A stretch of 64,000 bases of DNA from Anagrus nilaparvatae (GCA_022575985.1 JAKSXM010000231.1:27876501-27940500); one strand, 5' to 3'; counted from the first letter of the stretch, positions 1 to 13,675 are shown. The notes: a model not told the origin generated them from the sequence alone. A program made the numbers and translations.

Positions 1-457
1 AAGGAAAATTTGTCATTTGTATTATTTTTTTTGCGAGGGGGGGGGGGGGGGGTGGGAGGATTGAAAATGCCAATTATCGTCTTGTGTAATTTATGGATGA
101 CCCCAAGCTATATTCTAAAAAGTTATAACTCTACCGTAACTCTTATCTCCCTCCAGCAAGTGTTTGCTTTTAAATACTTTTCGTTAAAAAAATCAGTCAG
201 TCTTGTGAGTTATTTGTGTATACGCAAATGATTTTTAGATTAGGAAAAAAGTATACTCAATTTACGTTTTACATTTTTCGGAATCTAGGTTCTGGAGGGC
301 CACTAAAGTCTCAGCGTTTACCCGCGCTTTTATTTTAATAAATTAATTGAATGATTGTATAGAATATTCGGTTTTAGGCTCGGGTAAACAGTAAAACTTC
401 AATGGTCCGATGTACCCCTCCAAAACCCAAATACTGAAAAATGTGAAATATTAACTT
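1..457. repeat. Poly-G tract and diverged fold-back element fragment
   Basis: A run of about 18 G lies near positions 37-54 and is followed by AT-rich sequence without a credible gene. Around 285-420 two short GC-rich words face each other: GTTTACCCGCGC near 318 and GGGTAAAC near 384. The same words form the core of the much better preserved fold-back element at 7.27-7.64 kb, so this looks like an old, diverged copy of that family. No target duplication is visible. Confidence 0.5.
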
Positions 458-2688
458 ACAAGGGGAGTTCAATACATTTGGAACACCGAATTACACCAAA
501 TGGTTATGGATGAGTTTGTTATGTTGAAAAAACATGCCGACTACCTTCTGTTCCTTCCAATGGGCCTTCTGAGCCTAGAAATGCAGGGCTCAATGTTATA
601 AAATAGGATTTTTTGGTAATTTTCAAATAAATGCCAAAACCTCGCAAGTTAACCAAAACTCTTCTGGTTGGTCTCATTTTTTTGGTTTAAGTATCACCTT
701 TCATACGCCGTAAACCGCAATTTATTATCACTAATTCTCTTATCACTATAGCAAATTAACCAAATGGTCATTTTTAGCTAAAAATGACCAATTTTTGAAA
801 TGCTACCAAATTTGTAATTTCTGACGAAAATGGGTTTTATAGATCTAAAAAAATTTGTACAAGCTTCAAATTTCCAAAAATTTTTTGCTCGTCTCATTTC
901 CTTGATTCGTTTTTAAGGAATGGCTCTTCAAAGTTAGCATTAAAAATGAGCTTTTTTAAAAAATCGTAAATTTGGGACTGTGACTTCAAATTATCATATC
1001 TGGTTAATAAATAATTGCAAAAGGTAAAGTCAAAAAGTTTTGGAAACTTGAAGCTTGTACAAATTTTTTCAGACCTATAAAACCCATTTTCGTCAGAAAT
1101 TACAAATTTGGCAGCAGTTTAAAAATTGGTCATTTTTAGCTAAAAATGACCGTTTGGTTAATTGGCTATAGTGATGAGACAATTAGTGATAATAAATTGC
1201 GGTTTACGGCGTATGAAAGGTGATACTTAAACCAAAAAAATGAGACCATCCAGAAGAGTTTTGGTTAACTTGCGAGGTTTTGGCGTTTCTTTGAAAATTA
1301 CCAAAAAATCCTATTTTATACACTGAGAAAATTATATAATTGTGACAATGATATCATATAATCATATTTGTACGATTATACATGTAATCACCCTGATGAT
1401 ATTATATCATCAGGACAATAATATTCTGTAATCCTGACAATTATATGCATATCATTGGGGCAATTATACATATAATCCTCCTGATGATATCATATAATCA
1501 AGGCAATTATATTTAATTTTTTGTTTTTTTTTTCAAAATATTTATTTTTTGGGTATATGAAGAAACTCACAGATATTTAATTATGTATTTTTTACCTAAT
1601 TTATTATTTATTAAAGTTCGTTTAAAGACTTTCAAAGATATGAATTTTTATTATTTTTATCTTTGGTATTTTTGTTAATTTTTTTTTTCGCTCGCACGCT
1701 TTCGTTCGTTATCAATTATCGACACCGTAACCCTAACTAATCTAATCGCATATGTATTATAGAGAAATAGCAAGCGCTCGCCGATCATCATTCTTATTGT
1801 GTATTATATCCTCGGTCCTTATATAGTAAGTGGAACGTATTTTTGACACTTGCGAGAGAAAAGACCTTAGCATCTAGCGGTTGAAAATTAAAACAATACA
1901 CCGCGCACAATTCGAATTCAAAAAAAGTTTGAAAAAAAATTTATTTTAAATTTGAATTTAGCGCGGTACGTGAATTTAATTATCTTCCGCTAGATGCTAA
2001 GGTCTTTTCTCTCGCAAGTGTCAAAAATACGTTCCACTTACTATATAAGGACCGAGGATATAATACACAATAAGAATGATGATCGGCGAGCGCTTGCTAT
2101 TTCTCTATAATACATATGCGATTAGATTAGTTAGGGTTACGGTGTCGATAATTGATAACGAACGAAAGCGTGCGAGCGAAAAAAAAAATTAACAAAAATA
2201 CCAAAGATAAAAATAATAAAAATTCACATCTTTGAAAGTCTTTAAACGAACTTTAATAAATAATAAATTAGGTAAAAAATACATAATTAAATATCTGTGA
2301 GTTTCTTCATATACCCAAAAAATAAATATTTTGAAAAAAAAAAACAAAAAATTAAATATAATTGCCTTGATTATATGATATCATCAGGAGGATTATATGT
2401 ATAATTGCCCCAATGATATGCATATAATTGTCAGGATTACAGAATATTATTGTCCTGATGATATAATATCATCAGGGTGATTACATGTATAATCGTACAA
2501 ATATGATTATATGATATCATTGTCACAATTATATAATTTTCTCAGTGTAACATTGAGCCCTGCGTTTCTAGGCCCAGAAGGCCCATTGGAAGAAACGGAG
2601 GGTAGTCGGCATGTTTTTTCAACATAACAAACTCATCCATAACCATTTGGTGTAATTCGGTGTTCCAAATGTATTGAACTCCCCTTGT
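458..2688. mobile_element. Long fold-back (inverted-repeat) element, interrupted by a second element
   Basis: The ends are inverted repeats: ACAAGGGGAGTTCAATACAT at 458 reads back from 2688 on the other strand. The outer arms (about 458-590 and 2550-2688) pair closely. Inside the left part is a further hairpin of about 700 bp (roughly 600-1320) with its turn near 930-1000. There is no transposase reading frame, so this is a non-autonomous fold-back element. It is split by a younger element at 1321-2547. Diverged relatives lie at about 27.7-28.3 kb and 52.5-52.7 kb. Confidence 0.8.
1321..2547. mobile_element. Palindromic MITE-like element nested in the fold-back element
   Basis: The ends are CACTGAGAAAATTATATAAT at 1321 and its reverse complement ending at 2547. 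The two arms, each about 600 bp, match almost perfectly around a centre near 1934 with an imperfect spacer. The bases TA stand on both sides (1319-1320 and 2548-2549). Comparing the two arms of the host element shows that the uninterrupted sequence carries a single TA here, so TA is the target duplication. That favours a Tc1/mariner-like mobiliser. The arm ends carry clustered copies of short words such as GATGATAT and TATAATC. No coding capacity is seen. Confidence 0.85.
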
Positions 2689-2827
2689 TAGTTTATTACT
2701 TGATTTAAAAATCTAAGTTATTAATGGGCGTTGTATGTCTTTTATTTCCAAAAATTTGCCAACTTTGGGGATCCATAGTTTCTTCAAAAACTTATGGCCA
2801 AGGAATCTTTCCTTAGTATTCCCTTTT

Positions 2828-3041
2828 AGGGATGTGCGGTTACCCGAAAATCGGGTTGGGTACCAGAAATTTCGGGTTTTTCGCTTCGAGTTGGGTCGAA
2901 TATGGGGTATCCAAGGAAGCTTTCAATTCAAAACTGCAATACAAACCTTTTTTGGAAAGTTTTGGACTTCACACGAAATTTGACAAAAAACACCGAAATT
3001 TTGGGTCCCCAATCCGATTTTTGGTTAACCGCTTATCCCTA
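2828..3041. mobile_element. MITE, family with AGGGATGTGCGGTTACCCG ends, copy 1
   Basis: The left end AGGGATGTGCGGTTACCCG at 2828 is answered by GGTTAACCGCTTATCCCT ending near 3041. The interior is richer in GC than its surroundings and repeats the words CCCGAAA and TTTCGGG. Two more diverged copies lie at about 53413-53641 and 62766-62947. It has no coding capacity; the reading frames across it are by-products of the GC-richer repeat. Confidence 0.75.
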
Positions 3042-6000
3042 CTCCCTTTCGACTCTCAAATTTAATTATTTTTTTATAATTATACTTTATTATTATTATT
3101 TTTTTTTTTAGGTATTTTTTAGGAGCTTTTTGACTGATATCTAACCTATGCCCTGACAAGAAATTTTTTTAAAAGTAAATAACAATTTTCTGCCCAGATT
3201 ATTCGAACTTTATTGCAAAAAATTAATACTCAGATGAAGTTTCTTTTATTTTTTCAAAAATTTTCCTCATAAACCTATTGTTTTTTAATAGAACTAAATT
3301 TGTATATCCATTTTTTAGTAAACGTTTTGATTTTTAACATATTTTTTATTTTATATTATTAAAATAAAAATATTTTTGAATAAATGTTACGTGAAAATTA
3401 TTAGTAATAGAAGTAAAAGTATATTTTATTTTTTAATAATAAATAGACATATTTTAAAATTCAAAGTACATAAATTAAAAAAATAAAAAATACATAATAA
3501 ATTTCCAATTCAAATGTAATAAAGAAAATCTAAACATGGTGTAAATTGTAAACACAAAAAACCGAAGACTTAAGAAAAATATTGTTTTTTTTTTTTTTTT
3601 TTTTTTTTTTTTATTCAGTAAATACATTTACATAGTATTATGTAGAAATGAACAAAATCCATCTGTGCGCATATCACTGAATACAATTAATATAAAAATA
3701 TAAAAATTAAGATTAAAGTTAAATTAAAATTAAATTAAATTCGCGATCCGAAAAACCTATATAATATCAAATTTGGTGGTTTCCAGTAACAACTACACAT
3801 CCCCTTATTTTGACTGGAGAATATATAAAATTTTTATTATTTCTAATTGTTTATTTTTTACAAATAATATTATTTTAATATTATTTTAATTTTTAAAATT
3901 AAAATTAAATGATTTCTTACATAGTTAAATTAATATTGTGCCATAGTTTGAGGTACCTTAGTGCTAAAATGTTGGCAGCATTTTCTTGAAATTTTTACTT
4001 AAATTTGAAAATTTGGCAGTATCAATTTAAGCAGAAAAATAACAAGTTTTTGATGTTGCAATAATTTCCAAAGTTGGTAAGACGAGTTTTATATTTTACT
4101 TTACGTCATGTTTGTTATCAGGTTTATACATTATTTGCCACAATAAAGGATTTTTTTTCAACTTTTAAAACCAAAAAAAATGGTGGCGGATTTAGAACTA
4201 AGGAGCTCTAGTGCATCATTCAAGTATACCTTTCTCTATCTTTAGAAAAAAAGATCAAAGATTAAAGAGTTTTAAAAGGTACTCTATAGTAATTTATACG
4301 AATAATTTTTAACGCTCTTATTTTTCATCTGCTTATATCTGAAGATCTAGAGAAAGGGATACTCGAATGATGCACTAGTTTGGCATCCTCCCCCACATTT
4401 TTTCGTCTAAAATGCAACGCTTAAAATGCTCTGTATAAACCTGGTGTAATATTAATCATCACGCTATATCTTGAAGTTTATAAATAAGAATTAATTAAAT
4501 ACAAGCATCATAACCCAATCATAATATATTTTGAGTCAAATATTAGCTTACCATACTCAAAAACTACTATTTTTTTAATGAAGTTTTATATCCGCCATCT
4601 TTTTTTTAAAATTATTTATTTCAGTAATTCAACAATAGTCTATTCAATTTAATTTAACCCTCAAAAAATCAAACATGTCTCAATATGTATCTAAGAACGA
4701 AACTTAAGGCCACCATATTGAATCCGCCATATTGAAATTTTGAAAAATAAAAAATTAGTATCATATGCAGATTCAGCTTAGACTCAAAAACCCTTTTAAT
4801 AATAAATCTTTTTAAAAGTTTAGTAACTTTATGTTCATTTTTACAAATACTTCTACCATATTGTTTCCAAAATATTTATTAACGAAAATTTGAATTTGAA
4901 TTTAATTTTGGTAATTTGAGAGTTAATTTTTAATAATAATGATCATTAAATACCTTTCCTAATCATTTTCACTAATTATTTGGTAAATTATTGATTTTTG
5001 CAACAATTTTTTAGCCGTCATATTGAATCTGCCATCTTGGATTTATCAAATTCAAAATTTTGGCCCGATTAAATTAAAAGCAATTTCCTAAGGATGATTT
5101 AAAAAAAAAAATCATTCATTTTCAATGTTACTAGTCCTGGGAACTGTCGTTTGATCAAAAATGTTGCTTTTTGCGCCACTGTGCGGCATAAGGCAGTTTA
5201 TTTTTGCAAAATGCGAAGTTTCACGGACCCAAGAGGCATAGCCCCGAAAACTAGTAATTGCATTGGATAAAATAAATATTTTTAAATCAAAATTAGGTAC
5301 TATTCAATTTACTTGGATAGATCTCGACATATTTTTTACCCTTTTTTAAAGTTTCAAATGATATTTAATAGAGGGCAAAAAAGAATTTTTGTAAAATAGT
5401 ATATGATTTTGATAAAAGACTTGAAATGCATTTTAGTTTCTTTGCGTATCTAGGGCAAAATTATAGACAATTTTCTTGCTTCCTTTATGCCCTAAATACA
5501 TAAAAAAACTAAAAAATATTCCAATTCTTTTATCAAAATCTGTAAGAATCTGTAATAAAATACAAGAAAAAAAAATGTAAACTTCAAAAATAAAATTATA
5601 GTCTAATGAAAACCCATAAATAAAATGCGCTTTAAATATCTTTTCATAAAAATATTTATCAATTGAATTAAAAGATAAAAATAAGATAAGATGCAATAAA
5701 CCTAGTAAACCAATAGATTTTTAATAATAGAAAAAAATTAAATGAGATAATTTTCTAGTTTCATAACAGTTTTCATCATTTATTATAATATATAAAATAC
5801 AAAATAATAAAATAGATAAAAAAATTATCAAAAAATTATATAACAGAAAAAACCAAAAAAAAAAAAAAATTCTTTCATTTAAATTTTAATTGTTTGAGTT
5901 TATCAATTTTTTCTTTTACATAATTATTTGGTTAAAAAATTTTCAATAATTTAAAAAAATTATTATCTTATGGTATATGATAATTTGAGAACAAAAAATT

Positions 6001-7269
6001 TTTTTTTTAAATATATTAGTTACAGACTGAAATAAATTTAAAGGGTTTTACAAAAATATTTAAAATATAAGGAAAATTCATATATGTTAATCTTTCGTTC
6101 AATAGGTAATTTAAAAAAGAAAAAACCACTGAAATCAAGAATATTATTATAATAATTAGGTACCTCCTACAAATTTATAAATATTCTTTTGCTTCTTTTC
6201 TTAAGCCGAGATTTTCAAAATTTTTCAAATAACCGTAACTAATAAGTTTATGAAATTATGATTTCTTTAAATACTAAAATATGCTTATTACTTATTTTTC
6301 CCAACAACACATGATATATGATTATTAATTTTTGACATTTTATTTTGATAAAAACAATGGATTTTTTTAATATGCGTTACTAAATTTTCTAAATGAGTAG
6401 ACACTTTTTTTTAATCTTTTTCAGTATTTAAAATTAAAATATTAAGATTCACATACAGAAAAAAAAAATTTATCTCTTTTAAATCAGTCCACAAATATTT
6501 AGTCAAAAATGTTTAAATATTTTTATCTTTGCATCGAAAGAGTCAAAAGTTCTTTTTAACTGTAAACTTTAAATGCTAAGGCGTGTCCTTATTTAGATCA
6601 GTTTTGAAAAATATTTTCTTTAGAAAGGTATAATAAAAACCCTATGCATATTTAAATGTTTAGCTACTCATTTTCACTTCTTGATTTTCAGCAGTCATTT
6701 TAGAATTTATTATATAATTTTTATTTTTTTAAGATACAGTACTTTTAGAAAATTTTTTCACTTTGAAAATTGGATCGGGGACTATCCATAAATTACACTT
6801 CGTAAGATAAAATAAAAATTTCGCATATCCCCGCCCCTTCATAAGATCTGATTGAAATTTCATAATGTAATTTTTTAAAATAAATCAAATACTTATTTTA
6901 ATCTCTATCCCTCTTTTATAATTTAGTAAATAAATCTTACATAAGTTTCCCTCTGAGTAAGAAAAAATAAGAAAATCCAAACCCCCGACCCCTTTTTCGC
7001 CATATGTAATTTATGAATAGCCCTTAACAATTTCAACACCATTCTAATAAATTTAGGACCAATCAAAAATTATAAAAAAAAATTAAAGCTTGTTTTATTT
7101 TCAAAATAATTATTTCTTTATGCATATTGTGACCATTTTAAATTTTTAACTTCCGCAATTTTATTATGGTTTTTAGCTTCGGGGTTGGCTTTGCTAAGCT
7201 TTTTTTAAAAATATTCAAGGCCAAAACTTGATTTCGATGCATTTTCGAATCCTAGGTTTTTTGGCAACG
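3042..7269. other. AT-rich intergenic stretch with simple repeats and element fragments
   Basis: No gene is seen. There is a run of 28 T at 3585-3612, a fold-back element at 4208-4378 (listed separately), and several diverged copies of an interspersed word such as CATATTGAATCCGCCAT between about 4.56 and 5.06 kb. Open frames here are short and lack splice-consistent continuation. Confidence 0.6.
4208..4378. mobile_element. Short fold-back MITE
   Basis: CTAGTGCATCATTCAAGTAT at 4208 pairs with the inverted copy ATACTCGAATGATGCACTAG ending at 4378. The pairing continues inward through CTTTCTCTA. Total length is 171 bp, non-coding. Because CTAG is itself palindromic, the exact terminus cannot be fixed. 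Confidence 0.7.
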
Positions 7270-7640
7270 GATTCTGGAAAAAGTAATAATCCACAAAGTT
7301 GGCCAATTTTAAGCAAAAAAAAACTGAAAGTATTGCACCTCGTAACAGCCTAGATTTTAATGTTCTGAACGAGTATTCAAGCCATTAAAGTTCCGCCGTT
7401 TACCCGCGCGGAATAAAATTAGTTTAAATTTTTTATTCCGCGCGGGTAAACGGCGGAACTTTAATAGTCTGACATACTGATCCAGAACCCAGATACCGAA
7501 AAATATTAAATTTGAATCGAGTATATTTTGGCCTAATCTAAAAATCTAGGCTGTTACGAAGTGTAATACTTTCGGTTTTCTTGGCATAAAATTGGCCACC
7601 TTTCTAGATTTATAACTTTTTCCAGAAACCGGTGTTAAAA
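7270..7640. mobile_element. Fold-back element with GC-rich core
   Basis: A perfect 35-bp inverted repeat (7384-7418 against 7431-7465) carries GTTTACCCGCGCGGAATAAA and its complement around a 12-bp spacer. Outside it, weaker pairing continues, for example CCTAGATTTT near 7350 with AAAATCTAGG near 7540, and matching GGCCAATTTTA/AAAATTGGCCA further out. The GC-rich core is conspicuous in this AT-rich DNA. There is no coding capacity. A diverged relative is at about 285-420. Confidence 0.75.
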
Positions 7641-10600
7641 AAATTTTCTGCAGAAAGTGAATGTTTTTGTATTGTGTAAAATGTGTTAAATATTGCCTTA
7701 TTCAATTTACGAACACACTGTTGGGTAGCTGTGTTTGAATATTGTTTGATTTTTTAATTTCAAGCATTTGCTTAAATTTCAAAGCGATTTATTTGAATTT
7801 TCATTCAGTTCACTTGAATATTAAAAGCTTTTTTTGGGAATTTACAAATTTAAGCAAAATTTAATGTAATTACAGCTAAAAAGAATTGAATATGTCTCTA
7901 CAAATATTTAATTTCATTTGATAATAGAAAATTTTAGGATGACCGAAGGGAATTTTTGCGAATCAAAATTTTTTTTAGACCATTTGAATTTTTTTTCCTC
8001 TTCAATCTGCGACATTTTTCAACTACCCCTTACCAATTATATATTTTTAATTTGTATTTTAGAAAATTTTTTCTAAAAAATATTGGGGCAATTTGGTTTT
8101 CTGTAAAGTTATTTAATCTCAAATTCTCGGTTCATTTACACTACTAAATGCTAAAGAAATATACCCTTTAAAAAACCATAGAACCAAAATTTTTATACTC
8201 AAGATGAACTTAAAGTAAGATAATCATTTTGATCTAATATTCCTATAAGCAAGCTAAAAAACAAACTGGCTGCACTGCTAAAATGAGTTAAATAACCTCA
8301 GAATCAATCTTTTCCTCAATATTTTTTTGAATAAAGGTTCAATCTGATAATAAAAATACTCCTACATATGTTCAAGCTTTGATATCTCTCATCTAAATCA
8401 AAAAAATGAAATAAAGAAATTAAAATATAATAAATTTACTCATATAAATATATAAACCCATAAAAACCACTTATGTAAATCAAATAAAAATAAAGTGACA
8501 CACATAAAAAAAGGTTAAATGAATATTCTATGCTTGCATTATTATTAAACTTAAAGTAACGATAAAAGTTATCAATGTGTAATTTCTGCTGTTTATTAAT
8601 TTACTTAATGGTATTAAGCTTTTTTTATTTTTCTATATATTCTAATGAAAGTGTTACTTTTATTATTTATTATAAAAAGCATAAAAATATTATTTTTTTA
8701 TTTTTTAACCTACTATCCGATGCATCATATTTATTCAACATCGCGATTAATAATACTTGAATCCTAATGAAATATAAAATTTTTATTATTTTTTTTGCAT
8801 ATTCATAAATATATAAAAAGCGGAACTCTCGGAACCCAACTGTTATATAAATTTTATAATACTTTTTTTTTTACCCAAAATATTAGATTATGAATAATAT
8901 TCAAAAAAAAAGAAAAAAAAATTGGAGGTGGCACGCGCACCCCACGCGCCTTCACATGAATAATCTTATATATTTTTTAATATTCCTAATAATTAATACA
9001 TCAGACGCAGCATGTGCAATATAGGTACACAAAATGCAATATATGGGCTTTTTTTTTATATTAAAAATATGAAATATTAATGAATGCATATTTTTTAATA
9101 CTGCTATTTTTTTTTTTCAAATTAAAATTTGTGGGTGTAATATTACTCTTAAATTTTAATCACCTGTCTATTTATTAATGTGCTCTACATTTTTTTGAAT
9201 TATTACATATTTAATATAGTACATACTTATTATTACACATTATTAACCTGTTTTCTTTAATTCCAGTTTTTTTTTTTTTTTTTTAATTTAATTTTATATT
9301 TTAATTTTTTTATTAACTTTAATAACTCCAGGAAATTCGCGAATTGTCTAGGTCATTCACATATGGCCTGATCGCTTAAGGCCAAATACCTTATGAAATA
9401 TGCATGGAATAAAGATAAATTAGCAAATTGTTGAACTCAGAAGGGGAGTTTATTACATTTAGAATATCAAAATAAGGAATTATTTCATCATAATTATAGT
9501 GTCCTGATTTGAAAGTTCAAGACCCGTAAATATCATTTACATATCTAGGGCAAAAAAAGCCTATTTTCTGCCCTAGAGAGTTGGCTTTTTTGCCCATTAT
9601 ATGTAAAACTATGTTTTAAATCACGGGAAAAAATATGGGGTTCGACTTTTGCATGCTATTTGCAATACAACTGCATGCAAAGTCAAAATCAATATTTTGT
9701 TTAAAAAATAGCTATTTCTTATAACTAAATTCTGTTACCGCAATATAGTCAGTAAACTAAATATGATTTGTGGGCAAAAATGAATAATCTTTAAAAAACT
9801 ACCAAAAGAACAATTTTTGATTAATATATGGTTTATCAGCCTCAGAAATTTTTTTTAAAAGTCTTAAGTTTTCAAAAATGACTTTTTTTTTAAATCTTAA
9901 ATTAGGATTTTAAATTATCATAATTCGCAAAAAAAGAAAAGTGCCGATTAAACTTTTTTGGTAAATTAAAACTTTAAAAAAATTTTAATTTTGACTTTAC
10001 TATAAAGATTGCTCTTTTTATAAGGATTTTAAAATTTTTAAGATTTTAAAGAAAATTATTTAGAAAAACTGGTTAACTATTTAACACCCAAAAAACTATT
10101 TAACACCCCCTCCCCCACTGCTGAGAGGGACTTTTTCGGATAAGGAGGGGTCGTTATGAACATGTTCCATGTTAATAATAGAAAACAACCGGTTTGTGAA
10201 CTCACAACCAACAAACATGGAAAATGTTTAAATTTATAGTTTGAATCTTGAAGACTTTATTAAACTCCTAAGCCAAAAATAAATAATTTTAAACTCTTGA
10301 AATCATTATTTTATATCCCTTTATCGAAATTATTCTAAGCATCTAAATCTAAATTGTTTTATCTCCCTTTTAACTTTAAATAGGACAAATTTGACCTCTC
10401 CCCTTCCCCTTGATTTCTGGATTCCCTCCTTACAAACATATTCCATGTTAAAAATTAGCTGATTCAGAGAATTGACATTTACCTTATTTTTATTTTCAAG
10501 CATAACAAAGTATAATGTTGCAATTTCTTCTTCTTTTGATACCTGCCACTGATAACTTGCCTAATCAGGATCTTATATTTATAGCTAGTTTCGTTCTTTT

Positions 10601-12960
10601 TGTGCAAAATGTCAAATAAATGTCGTAAAAATTGTTGTTTTTTAGCTTTTTAGGACAACCTAAAAATGAAAATAAAAAATAATTAAAATAAAAACATTTA
10701 AATAAAAAAACTTATAACCGGTTTGTGTAAGCAAAACCAAAAGGCATGGAACATGTTTACTTACAGATGAGGGCTAGGTATAATGCATAAATGTTACACA
10801 ACGATTTACACTTTGCTATTTTTATAATTTGTAATTATCACCTTTACTAGATGTTAAGATTCTAAACCCAAACCATTTTGATTCCCTAAACGCGTAATAT
10901 TCTAGGTCTATAAATCGAAAATATTCTAAGTTCCTAAATCCGAATTATTACAAGTCCCCAAACACCGATTTTTCTATAAGTCCCAATATACAAAGCAATC
11001 CATTGTCAAAAGAAGGTATGTTGTTTAAATAGGTGTATAGTGGAGGTATAAGTATAATTATACAATATTTACATGGTAAAAAATTTATTTCTCTTTCTCT
11101 CTTTATTAATAATACATAATTTTTATTTTATTTTCTATCATATAAGTATTAATTTTTTTCCTTTTATTATTTTTTTATTAAAAAATATACAATTTGAACA
11201 ATAAGATCACACCTTTTACGTTTTTTTGTTTTATTTTACAAAAAAGAAAAAACGTTTTTGGTAAATAACATACATATTTTTTATATAATTCATTTATTTT
11301 CTATATTCTTTTCGATTAGCTTTTCTTTATATATTTATATTTTATACATATTTTTTAAGTTTATTTCGCGCGGTTAGTTACAATTTGTTCTTAATACATA
11401 TAAAAAAATAAATTAGACCTTTTTATATTTATTTACAATTTAGTTATAAGAAAAGAAAAAAAAAGGTCTATTTTTTTAAATTTGTTCATTTTTTTTTCAT
11501 TTATTTTTTAACTAGTACATATTGAGCTCATTTTTTACTCATTTTAATATTTATGTTACATTATTTTTAGTCTACTATATAATATTATAAAATTGCATTT
11601 ATTTCTTAATATAAATATTTATACATTTTAATTATTTTTATGTTTAGGTACGCATTAGAAAAATTATAATATGTACACATTTTTGTTAATTTTTATTGCC
11701 ACTTTTAAGTTTGATAATTTATTAAACCCTTGAAAAATTTTATAATCCAAAACAATAAAATTTTAAAAATGACTAATGACTTATTGTTTTAACTCTAATT
11801 TTAATTAAATCTTATTTTAATAAATGTTGTAAAAAAATAAATAAATAAATTGGTCTAAATGTTATAAGTAAAAAATATATACTTAAATTAGCTACACGAG
11901 TTTAAAAATTTAAATACAAAATATAATTGTATTTTATTCTATCGATCAAAGTTTTTATAAATTTTGCTTACAAAGATTTTTTAAAATTATTCTAAGTATA
12001 TGCCTAACAAGAAGAAAAATTAGGTAAACTCTGACACATATACGTTAAATGAAGCTCAAGTGTTTCATTTCACGTATTTGTGTGAGGTATAATTTTTCTT
12101 CCTGAGTTTGAAACTCAGTTTTTTTTATTTGTTCTAAGGCTAAAAGTAGGAAGTTCATACTTTCACCCAAGAAATAAAAAAAAAATTGGAATTTCTTTTT
12201 TCTTAGTTAAGTATTTACCTAATACTCTAATTTGACTACCTTAAATCATATTTTATCAAATTGAATATAAAAATTCATATTTTTATTAAGGGTGTAAGAG
12301 TTTTGGCCGTTTTGGGTGCCCAAAGTTTTAAGAAATGTAAGATAAAAGACTGTGAACTCGAAAATTTTAATAGACGCACCCTTTTACTGTCTACGTATTT
12401 GAGAAGAGAACCTAAAAATTTAACTTTATAAAATTACAAAATCAAGCAATAAAAAAATTTTTATTTTCGAAATCCCATAAAAAAATTGAGTTTTTATAAT
12501 TTTCTTGATAACCCAAAATAAAAATTGGTAACTTAAAAAACTTTTTAGAAGCACAAATTTTGTTATAATTTCAAAAGAAAAAGAAAAAGAAAAAAAAGGA
12601 TCCAAATCTCGCAGGACTATAAAAAGAACTTATAATAGTGCAGTTATTAAATGATTTTTTATATCTTCTTGTAAAATACCATGTAATAATAATTTAAGTT
12701 AAAGAATATTTATTAATTAGCAAATCAAATTAACTTGACAATTCTTTTCTTATAATAAAACTAATAAATTATATTGCCGTTAACTAGAAAAACGTTTTTA
12801 CAAATAATTCAAGTAATTTATTTCGAAAAAATATTTAAAAAAATATAATACTGACTTTTAAAATAACAATTAAAAAAAAAAAACCTTTATTGATGAAAGT
12901 TATAAGAAAAAGTTTAGATTTTTGGGAATTTCAAAAAATCTAAACTTTTTCTCAATTGCA
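7641..12960. other. AT-rich intergenic stretch, no gene seen
   Basis: No reading frame here has coding character. Between about 10.1 and 10.8 kb a few words recur: ACATGTTCCATGTTAA-like sequence at 10161, 10438 and (inverted) 10745, and AACCGGTTTGTG at 10188 and 10718. These suggest an old, fragmented interspersed element; related words occur again at 56.5-56.8 kb. The word CTAGGGCAAAA appears at 9545 and elsewhere (5450, 52880). Confidence 0.55.
12903..12952. repeat. Short perfect hairpin
   Basis: AGAAAAAGTTTAGATTTTT is followed after about 10 bases by its reverse complement AAAAATCTAAACTTTTTCT. It could form a stem of about 19 bp in a transcript. It lies about 0.75 kb beyond the end of the phosphatase gene, so it may be part of that gene's 3' region or just a short fold-back. 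Confidence 0.6.
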
Positions 12961-13086
12961 ACATTCATTCTGTTATAGATAGAATTTTTTTTTTACTACT
13001 TTTGGTAAAAAAGTAAATCAAAAACATTCATTCTGTTATAGATAGAATTTTTTTTTTACTACTTTTGGTAAAAAAGTAAATCAAAA
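12961..13086. repeat. Perfect tandem duplication, two copies of 63 bp
   Basis: The 63-bp block beginning ACATTCATTCTGTTATAG at 12961 is repeated without a visible change from 13024 to 13086. Identical copies imply a recent duplication or an assembly artefact. Confidence 0.9.
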
Positions 13087-13296
13087 ATTTTTTTTTTAAA
13101 TTGTTTTTTAATAACGTCAGAAACTATTTTACTTAGCTATTTAATATGAGTGATACTTGAATCTAAAAAAATTATCTGAACTGGAAAAAATATCTTTAAA
13201 ATTTATTTAATTCACTATTAGAATTATTTGATCTTAGTTTTATTTTTTAAACCATTTTCTTTTGTTAAAAATTAAATGGTACCTATTGACGATCAA

Positions 13297-13390
13297 ATAC
13301 CGGGTGGAACGCAATTACTGCGGATTTTTACATTGCTAGTATATATCAAAGCAATGTAAATAACCGCTACAATTGCATTCCACCCAGTAT
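13297..13390. mobile_element. Small MITE with ATACYGGGTGGAAYGCAATT inverted ends
   Basis: ATACCGGGTGGAACGCAATT at 13297 faces AATTGCATTCCACCCAGTAT ending at 13390, and the inner parts also pair (ACATTGCT with AGCAATGT). Length is about 94 bp. It lies just downstream of the phosphatase gene's stop codon, probably in its 3' UTR or close to it. Confidence 0.7.
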
Positions 13391-13675
13391 TATAAAAACA
13401 AAATTAATTATTACATTTACAAAAAATTACATCTTTGTTAGAAATATTGTTTTTAAAAATAACAAACTTAAGTGAAATATTACAAAAAATTATTATTTAA
13501 CTATTTTTTAAACTAATAACTAATGCGTACTTTCTATAGTATAAAAATCCTATATTAAATTTATCCGCGCGAAATTGTACATAATTTAAAAAATTTTTTA
13601 TACAATCATTTTTTTTTTTCTATCTACAATATTAATTTTTTTGTGTCTTAAAAATTATAAGTAAAATTATTATTT

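Noticed and set aside
10..231. Open frame starting in the poly-G tract
   Set aside because: Its length comes from homopolymer sequence and it has no splice partner, composition or motif of a protein.
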